DNA of 64,000 nt from positions 1,736,001 through 1,800,000 of the forward strand of contig CAVTJK010000003.1 of assembly GCA_963734965.1 (NCBI GenBank), written 5' to 3'. Made by a program: the position numbers and the translations under genes. Shown here piece by piece: positions 59,067 through 64,000 of the stretch (positions are counted from its first letter, which is position 1; each line of letters opens with the position of its first letter). This DNA is from UBA4742 sp963734965. Its GTDB lineage: Bacteria > Actinomycetota > Acidimicrobiia > Acidimicrobiales > Acidimicrobilacustridaceae. The notes beneath the pieces are model-generated. The model was not told the origin of the DNA, ran no database searches, and saw only the letters and a list, made by a program, of their open reading frames with translations.

Positions 59067-60685
59067 CGAGCGGAGACACGCCTGGGGGTGGCCGCCGGCT
59101 GCGGACGTTGCTGATCGGCATGGTCGTGGTCGGGATGTTCGGGTTGAGCGGCTGTCTGTTCAGCCCCAGCGACCCAGGCGCGGCCGACGTGACGTTGACC
59201 ATCGACACGAGTCAGGCCAACCGCCCGATCTCGCCGCTGATCTACGGGATCAACTTCCCGAGCGCGGCAACCATCGCGGCCACGCGCACGACGCTCATCC
59301 GTCTCGGCGGCAACCGGTGGACGGCCTACAACTGGGAGACCAACGCCTCCAACGCCGGCAGCGACTACTGCTTCGAGAACGACAACTACCTCACGTCGTC
59401 CACCACGCCGGGCGCGGCGGTGAAGCCAACGGTGGACGCGGCCACGGCGGCCGGCGCCGCCGCCATCGTCACCGTCCCCATCGTCGACTACGTCGCCGGT
59501 GACGAAGCGGCCCAGTGCAACGTCCAGAACACGCCCAACTACCTGGCCCTGCACTTCAAGCAGAACAAGGCGACGAAGGGCTCGGCCTTCTCGCTGACCC
59601 CCAACGCCGCCGACGGCTTCGTCTACCAGGACGAGTTCGTCAACTGGCTCAAGCAGACCGAGCCCAGCGCCAACGTCATCTTCCAGCTCGACAACGAGCC
59701 CGACCTCTGGAGCGGCACCCACGCCGAGGTCCATCCCAACCCCGTCACCTATGCCGAGCTGCTCCAACGCACGATCACCTACGCTTCCGCCATCAAGGCG
59801 GTGTGGCCGTCGGCCAAGGTGTACGGGCCGGTGAACTACGGCTACGAGGGCATGGTCAACCTGCAGAACGCCTCGGACTCGGGGGCCAACGGCAACTTCC
59901 TCGACTACTTCCTGAAGAAGACGCAGGCGGCCTCGACGACGGCCGGCCATCGGCTGGTCGACACGCTCGACGTGCACTGGTACCCCGAAGCGACCGGCGG
60001 CGGCAACCGGATCACCAACGACGCCTCCGGTGACAGCGCGGCTGAGATCGCGGCCCGCGAGCAGGCGCCGCGCTCGCTCTGGGACCCCACCTACGTCGAG
60101 AACAGCTGGATCACCAACGACGTGCTCCACGGCCCGATCAACCTCATCCCGTGGATGCAGGGCAAGATCAACGCCGACAACCCCGGCACCGGCCTGGGCA
60201 TCAGCGAGTGGAACTACGGCGGCGGCAACGAGATCAGTGGGGCCATCGCCGACGCCGACGTGCTCGGCATCTACGGTCAGCAAGGGGTCACCGAGGCCGC
60301 CTACTGGCCGCTGTTCGCGAACGAGACGTACTCGATGGCCGCCTTCGAGGCCTTCCGCAACTACGACGGCAACGGCGGGTCCTTCGGCGACACCTCGATC
60401 CTGGCCAGCAGCAGCAGCGTGCCCACCGCAACGGTGTACGCGTCGATGAACGCCGCGAACCACAACCAGCTGGTGATCATCGCCATCAACAAGGCCACGA
60501 CGGCCAAGACGGCGTCGATCAAGCTGACCGCCGAAGCGATCTATCACGCGGCCAAGGTGTACACGATCACCAGCGCGGCGACGACGCCCAAGGCGGCCGC
60601 CAGCATCTCCGCGCCGGTCCAGAACGGCTTCCTCTACACGATGCCGGCGCAGTCGGTGTCGATCATCGTGCCGTCCTTCAACTGA
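59057..60685 (+). CDS. Exported glycoside hydrolase, GH44-like
   Basis: A 542-residue lipoprotein: signal peptide LLIGMVVVGMFGLSGC with lipobox LSGC, short Ala/Pro linker, then a catalytic (beta/alpha)8 domain and a C-terminal beta-sandwich. PLIYGINFPSAATIAATRTT and LIRLGGNRWTAYNWETNASN are GH44 strand-1 and strand-2 motifs. The acid/base Glu is in FQLDNEPDLWSGTH, HWYPEA follows, and the nucleophile Glu is in LGISEWNYGGG. GH44 enzymes cleave cellulose, xyloglucan or mannan backbones. No other carbohydrate-degrading gene is adjacent. The ATG at 59057 has no ribosome-binding site, but the promoter spacing makes it a leaderless start. Confidence 0.85.
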   Translation: MAYASGDTPGGGRRLRTLLIGMVVVGMFGLSGCLFSPSDPGAADVTLTIDTSQANRPISPLIYGINFPSAATIAATRTTLIRLGGNRWTAYNWETNASNAGSDYCFENDNYLTSSTTPGAAVKPTVDAATAAGAAAIVTVPIVDYVAGDEAAQCNVQNTPNYLALHFKQNKATKGSAFSLTPNAADGFVYQDEFVNWLKQTEPSANVIFQLDNEPDLWSGTHAEVHPNPVTYAELLQRTITYASAIKAVWPSAKVYGPVNYGYEGMVNLQNASDSGANGNFLDYFLKKTQAASTTAGHRLVDTLDVHWYPEATGGGNRITNDASGDSAAEIAAREQAPRSLWDPTYVENSWITNDVLHGPINLIPWMQGKINADNPGTGLGISEWNYGGGNEISGAIADADVLGIYGQQGVTEAAYWPLFANETYSMAAFEAFRNYDGNGGSFGDTSILASSSSVPTATVYASMNAANHNQLVIIAINKATTAKTASIKLTAEAIYHAAKVYTITSAATTPKAAASISAPVQNGFLYTMPAQSVSIIVPSFN

Positions 60686-60700
60686 GGTCGGCCGAACCCG

Positions 60701-60949
60701 TCAGGGCAGCGACGACAGGCGGTCCCGGCAGTCGGGACACACCGGGAACTTCTCGGGATCGCGCGTTGGGATCCACTTCTTGCCGCACAGCGCCGTGATC
60801 TCCTTGCCGAAGACCATCGCGTCGGTCAGCTCGTTCCGCTTGACGATGTGGGCGAAGCGCTCGTGGTCGCCGTCGCCGAGTGTGGGGTCGATGTCGACAT
60901 CAACGTCCACGTCGACATCGGTCTGACCACCACCGCTGGGCTCGGACAT
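60701..60949 (-). CDS. DUF3039 family small protein
   Basis: An 82-residue protein: an Asp/Val alternating N-terminal tail (DVDVDVDVDIDP), then the DUF3039 core ERFAHIVKRNELTDAMVFG, EITALCGKKWIPTRDPEKFPVCPDCRD, where the CG and CPDC cysteines form a probable zinc knuckle. DUF3039 is restricted to Actinobacteria and of unknown function. ATG 60949 is chosen; upstream TTG 60958 is in frame but weaker. The low-complexity acidic tail varies in relatives. Confidence 0.87.
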   Translation of the reverse strand: MSEPSGGGQTDVDVDVDVDIDPTLGDGDHERFAHIVKRNELTDAMVFGKEITALCGKKWIPTRDPEKFPVCPDCRDRLSSLP

Positions 60950-60973
60950 CGGAGCCAACCCTACTCGGACTGC

Positions 60974-62065
60974 TCAGCCGATCACGACGACCGAACGCAG
61001 CACCTCGCCGCGCTCCATGCGCCCGAACGCCGCCTCGACGTCGTCGAGGCCGATCCGCTCGCTGACGAAGCGATCGAGGGGGAAGCGGCCGTGGAGATGG
61101 TGGTCGACCAGCATGGGGAAGTCGCGGCTGGGCAGGCAGTCGCCGTACCACGAGGGCTTGAGGGCGCCGCCCCGGCCGAAGAACTCGATCATGGGGATGT
61201 CGGGCAGAGCCATGCCGGGCGTGGGCACGCCGACCTGGACCACCGTGCCGGCCAGGTCGCGTGCGAAGAACGCCTGCTCGAGCACCTTCGGGTGGCCGAC
61301 CGCCTCGATGCAGACGTCAGCGCCGAAGCCGCCGGTGAGGGCGCGGATGGCCTCGACGGGGTCGACAGCTGACGCGTCGACGGTGTCGGTCGCCCCGAAC
61401 TGGCGCGCCCACTCGAGCTTGGTGGCGTCGAGGTCGACGGCGATGATCGGGCTGGCGCCGACCAGCGCCGCTCCGGCGATGGCAGCGTTGCCGACGCCCC
61501 CGCACCCGAACACGGCGATCGAATCGCCCAGCCCGACCCCGCCGGTGTTCACCGCGGCTCCGAACCCAGCCATCACCCCGCAGCCGAGCAGGCCGGCGGC
61601 GGCCGGATCCGCGCTGGGATCCACCTTGGTCGCCTGACCGGCGGCCACCAACGTCAACTCGGTGAAGGCGCCGATGCCGAGGGCCGGGGACAACTCGGTG
61701 CCGTCGGCCAGCGTCATCTTCTGGGCCGCGTTGTGGGTGGCGAAGCAGTACTGGGGACGGCCGCGGCGACAGGCCCGACACTGCCCGCACACGGCGCGCC
61801 AGTTGAGGATCACGAAATCGCCTGGGGCGACATCGGTGACCCCGTCACCCACGACCGAGATGGTTCCGGCGGCCTCGTGGCCGAGCAGGAACGGGTAGTC
61901 GTCGTTGATGCCCCCCTCGCGATAGTGCAGATCGGTGTGACACACCCCGCAGGCCTGCACCGTGACGGTGACCTCACCCGGGCCCGGGTCCGGGACGACG
62001 ATCTCGGCCACCTCGACGGGCGCGCCCTTCGATCGCGAGACCACCCCTCGTACGGTCGTCGGCAT
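60974..62065 (-). CDS. mscR: S-(hydroxymethyl)mycothiol dehydrogenase
   Basis: A 363-residue zinc MDR enzyme that oxidises the formaldehyde-mycothiol adduct, detoxifying formaldehyde in mycothiol-producing Actinobacteria. Over its whole length it follows mycobacterial MscR/AdhE2: TVRGVVSRSKGAPVEV at the N-terminus, YREGGINDDYPFLLGHEAAG, VILNWRAVCGQCRACRRGRP with the structural-zinc cysteines, GCGVMAGFGAA, FGCGGVGNAAIAG as cofactor turn, and SWYGDCLPSRDFP, RFVSERIGL near the end. This is one of the safest calls in the window and implies that the host makes mycothiol. No mycothiol synthesis genes are in view. Confidence 0.95.
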   Translation of the reverse strand: MPTTVRGVVSRSKGAPVEVAEIVVPDPGPGEVTVTVQACGVCHTDLHYREGGINDDYPFLLGHEAAGTISVVGDGVTDVAPGDFVILNWRAVCGQCRACRRGRPQYCFATHNAAQKMTLADGTELSPALGIGAFTELTLVAAGQATKVDPSADPAAAGLLGCGVMAGFGAAVNTGGVGLGDSIAVFGCGGVGNAAIAGAALVGASPIIAVDLDATKLEWARQFGATDTVDASAVDPVEAIRALTGGFGADVCIEAVGHPKVLEQAFFARDLAGTVVQVGVPTPGMALPDIPMIEFFGRGGALKPSWYGDCLPSRDFPMLVDHHLHGRFPLDRFVSERIGLDDVEAAFGRMERGEVLRSVVVIG

Positions 62066-62120
62066 CGCTCGTGGCCTCCTTGTCCGGTTTCGGCCACCTT
62101 AGGGGTGACAAGCTCAGCCG

Positions 62121-62867
62121 GTGGAGCGGAAGTGGTACCGCAGCCCGGCGTTGCTGGTCGCGCTGGCGCTGATCGGGGTGCTGGCCTGGCGAGAGCACCA
62201 GCTCTCGACGGCGTCGGCCCGGATGTTCCGCCACGACCTTCAGGCCAGCCAGCTGCTCGTGCCGACCAAGCCCGCCCAGAACCCGAACTACGCATTCGAG
62301 AACGTCGATGACCGTGGCCAGCCGGTTCGTTTCGATCCGTGCCACGTCATCCACTACGTCGTGCGGGTGGGACCTGGACCGGCCGACGGCGTCGCCTTCG
62401 TGCAAGAGGGCGTCGCCAAGTTGAGTGCGGCGACCGGTCTGACGTTCCACTACGACGGGCCGACCGACGAGGTCCCGGCCAAGGGTTTCGAGCCCCGGGG
62501 CGACCCGGTCTGGATCGGCTGGGCGGCGACGGACGAGACGACCGCGTTCGCCCGGGTGAAGGGCGGCGCCCCGGATGCCGTCGGCGTCGGGGGACCGGTC
62601 GAATCGCGTCGGCCGGGCGGGCCGATGCAGTACGTCGGCGGGTCGGCCATGCTCCGTCCGACCAACCTCGAGGCTCCGGGGTTCGGGCCGGGCTCGACCG
62701 AGGGGAACGTGCTGCTGCACGAGCTCGGCCACCTGGTCGGACTGGCTCACGTCGCCGATCCCACGGAGGTCATGCACCCGGGCACCAGCTCGGCCACCTC
62801 GGACGGCTACGACCTCGGCGATCTCAACGGTCTGTGGCGGCTCGGGACCGCCGGGGGCTGCCTCTAG
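62121..62867 (+). CDS. Membrane-anchored or exported metzincin-like zinc protease
   Basis: A 248-residue protein starting GTG: an N-terminal hydrophobic segment (LLVALALIGVLAW) without a clear cleavage site, then a domain with FDPCHVIHYVVRVGPGP and VAKLSAATGLTF, and the zinc motif NVLLHELGHLVGLAHVADP, matching HExxHxxGxxH of metzincins, followed by EVMHPGTS as the Met-turn. Such matrixin-like proteins are common in Actinobacteria. The substrate is unknown. Its stop overlaps the next gene's stop region by four bases. Confidence 0.85.
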   Translation: MERKWYRSPALLVALALIGVLAWREHQLSTASARMFRHDLQASQLLVPTKPAQNPNYAFENVDDRGQPVRFDPCHVIHYVVRVGPGPADGVAFVQEGVAKLSAATGLTFHYDGPTDEVPAKGFEPRGDPVWIGWAATDETTAFARVKGGAPDAVGVGGPVESRRPGGPMQYVGGSAMLRPTNLEAPGFGPGSTEGNVLLHELGHLVGLAHVADPTEVMHPGTSSATSDGYDLGDLNGLWRLGTAGGCL

Positions 62868-63112
62868 TAGTCGGCCAGCTTGAACAAGGTGATGGCCGAC
62901 AGCGGGCCGTAGTAGTGATCGCGGTTGGTGGTGGTGAACGAGTAGGCCATGGTGTCGAGCTCGTCGTGCATCTGTTGGCCGGTCTCGTCGACGAATGCCA
63001 TCTCGACCACTTCGAACGAGCCCAGCTCGACGCTGAGCCACTCGCCGTTGATGATCACCTTCGAGATCTGTTGCGCCTGGATCGTCACGCTGGGCAGTGT
63101 AATGGCCGACAT
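62864..63112 (-). CDS. Small protein of unknown function
   Basis: An 82-residue mostly beta protein: SAITLPSVTIQAQQISKVII, GEWLSVELGSFEVVEMAFVD, ELDTMAYSFTTTNRDHYYGP and LSAITLFKLADY. Twelve bases separate the ATG at 63112 from the start of the divergent membrane protein. Composition and a regular strand pattern (and repeated SAIT at both ends) suggest a small barrel, but no family was recognised. Confidence 0.55.
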   Translation of the reverse strand: MSAITLPSVTIQAQQISKVIINGEWLSVELGSFEVVEMAFVDETGQQMHDELDTMAYSFTTTNRDHYYGPLSAITLFKLADY

Positions 63113-63123
63113 ACCATCCAGTG

Positions 63124-63555
63124 ATGGAGCGACCGCGGTCTGATCAGGCCATCTCACCGATGTGGCTCGCCCACCACTACCCCGAGGACTACGACCGCTG
63201 CGTCTGGACCGGCCGCAACCACGTGTGCCGCCGCTGCATCGTCATCTGGCCTGTCACCTTCTTCGTGCTGGGCCTGGCCCTGGCCGGTGTGCGGTGGCCA
63301 TCGTCGCTCGACGTCGCCCTCGTGATCTTGTTGCCCGTACCCGCCGTGCTCGAGTTCATCCTCGAGCACCTCGGGGTGATCGAGTACCACCCGGTGCTGC
63401 AGATGTGGCTGACGGTGCCGATGGCCGTCGCCCTAGGCATCGGCTTCGACCGGTACCTCCACCGACCGACCGACCCGCTCTTCTGGGGCGTCACCATCGT
63501 CTGCAGTCTGCTGTACTTCGCCTCGATCATGATCGGAGCCCGACTTCGGCGGTGA
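63124..63555 (+). CDS. DUF2085-like small membrane protein
   Basis: A 143-residue membrane protein with an N-terminal soluble part and three to four transmembrane segments (VTFFVLGLALAGV, VALVILLPVPAVLEFIL, VLQMWLTVPMAVALGIGF, GVTIVCSLLYFASIMIG). LAHHYPEDYDRCVWTGRNHV followed by CRRCIVIW is the pattern of the DUF2085 family, in which His/Cys residues precede the first helix. ATG at 63124 is preferred over the GTG just before it. Function unknown. Its 3' end overlaps the convergent MMPL gene by 29 bases. Confidence 0.68.
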   Translation: MERPRSDQAISPMWLAHHYPEDYDRCVWTGRNHVCRRCIVIWPVTFFVLGLALAGVRWPSSLDVALVILLPVPAVLEFILEHLGVIEYHPVLQMWLTVPMAVALGIGFDRYLHRPTDPLFWGVTIVCSLLYFASIMIGARLRR

Positions 63556-64000
63556 CGGCGTCGGGGCGATCGATCTCGATGTGGGGCAGGATCCGATCCA
63601 ACCAGGCCGGACACCACCAGTTGATCTTGCCGGCCAGCTCCATCGTCGCCGGCACCAGCATCATCCGCACGATGGTGGCGTCGATGAACACGGCCGCCGC
63701 CATGCCCAGGCCGATCATCTTGACCGTCGGCGACGGGTTGGTCACGAAGGCCAGGAACACCGAGATCATGATGAGGGCGGCGGCACGTGATGACCCGCGC
63801 GGTGGCGGCCAGTCCGTTGACGACCGACGTGCGGCTGTCACCGGTCGCGGTCGTAGTCCTCACGGATGCGGCTGAGCAGGAACACCTCGTAGTCCATCGA
63901 CAGGCCGAAGAGGATGGCGAACATCATCACCGGCACGAAGGCGACGATCGGGCACCGTCTCCTGCAGTCCGATGAGGCCCTTGGCCCAGCCCCACTGGAA
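63527..64000 (-). CDS. MMPL-family transporter, C-terminal part, frameshifted, runs off the right edge
   Basis: The C-terminus of an RND-type MMPL transporter. From the edge inwards: WGWAKGLIGLQETVP, IVAFVPVMMFAILFGLSMDY (the conserved GLSMDYEVFLLSR signature), SRTSVVNGLAATARVIT, ALIMISVFLAFVTNP, VKMIGLGMAAAVFIDATIVR and KINWWCPAWLDRILP to the stop. Three extra bases near 63950, 63840 and 63788 interrupt it. MMPL proteins export lipids or drugs across the inner membrane of Actinobacteria. The N-terminal half lies outside the window. Confidence 0.75.

Noticed and set aside
1..64000. tRNA and rRNA genes
   Set aside because: None recognised by eye; a short tRNA could have been missed without a covariance search.

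Overview
The window is 64 kb of high-GC DNA, densely coding on both strands, with short intergenic gaps, many four-base stop/start overlaps and GTG starts. It fits a soil or freshwater actinobacterium. The best lineage clues are an S-(hydroxymethyl)mycothiol dehydrogenase (60974-62065, implying mycothiol), a DUF222/HNH (13E12-type) gene, DUF3039, two steroid/fatty-acid-type cytochromes P450 and several apparently leaderless promoters (TAnnnT about 6 nt before the start codon). Acidimicrobiia is a reasonable guess but is not proven here. No rRNA, tRNA, CRISPR array or complete insertion sequence was recognised.

Layout. 1-12.2 kb: catabolic and envelope genes (secreted hydrolase, two zinc alcohol dehydrogenases, enoyl-CoA hydratase, glyoxalase-fold protein, beta-propeller lipoprotein, HtrA-type protease, cytochrome P460 lipoprotein, short-chain dehydrogenase, copper amine oxidase, alpha/beta-hydrolase lipoprotein). 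12.2-14.5 kb: a frameshifted dehydrogenase and a badly broken DUF222/HNH gene. 14.5-20.5 kb: flavin/F420-fold oxidoreductase, methyltransferases, 2-hydroxyacid dehydrogenase, amidohydrolase, and a P450-TetR pair with a candidate operator. 20.5-33.3 kb: a TetR-MFS efflux locus full of single-base insertions, P450-thiolase operon, secretory lipase, Tat-exported phosphoesterase, enoyl-CoA hydratase, a GT11 fucosyltransferase, an uncharacterised SWGVR-motif gene with a SnoaL-fold partner, and a hydrolase-cyclase fusion.

33.4-47.3 kb is the accessory region. About ten copies of a roughly 45-50 base element (left core like CCTAAC, a GGCAC...GTGCC hairpin, right core like CCGGTTAGGTGC) separate small modules. 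These carry DUF2252, a 91-residue unknown protein whose stop codon lies inside one element, a GYD-domain protein, a deazaflavin-type nitroreductase, a seven-repeat propeller surface protein, small exported proteins, an SRPBCC protein, a sterol-desaturase/DoxX/methyltransferase operon and a truncated antiporter. This looks like an attC array without an integrase (a CALIN), or else a lineage-specific palindromic repeat; it is the most interesting feature of the window.

47.3-64 kb: XRE-DUF2975 pair with a TATCGATA-type operator, a second hydrolase-cyclase fusion, GNAT-kinase pair, alpha/beta hydrolases, a zinc dehydrogenase, argJ, DUF2264, MarR, glutamyl-Q-tRNA(Asp) synthetase, O-methyltransferase, an exported GH44 glycosidase with a leaderless promoter, DUF3039, mscR, a metzincin-like protease and the C-terminus of an MMPL transporter.

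Many genes are interrupted by one-base indels, most of them extra bases, including genes that should be needed (argJ, gluQ). Sequencing or assembly error is therefore at least as likely as real decay. Interrupted genes are given here as single reconstructed loci.
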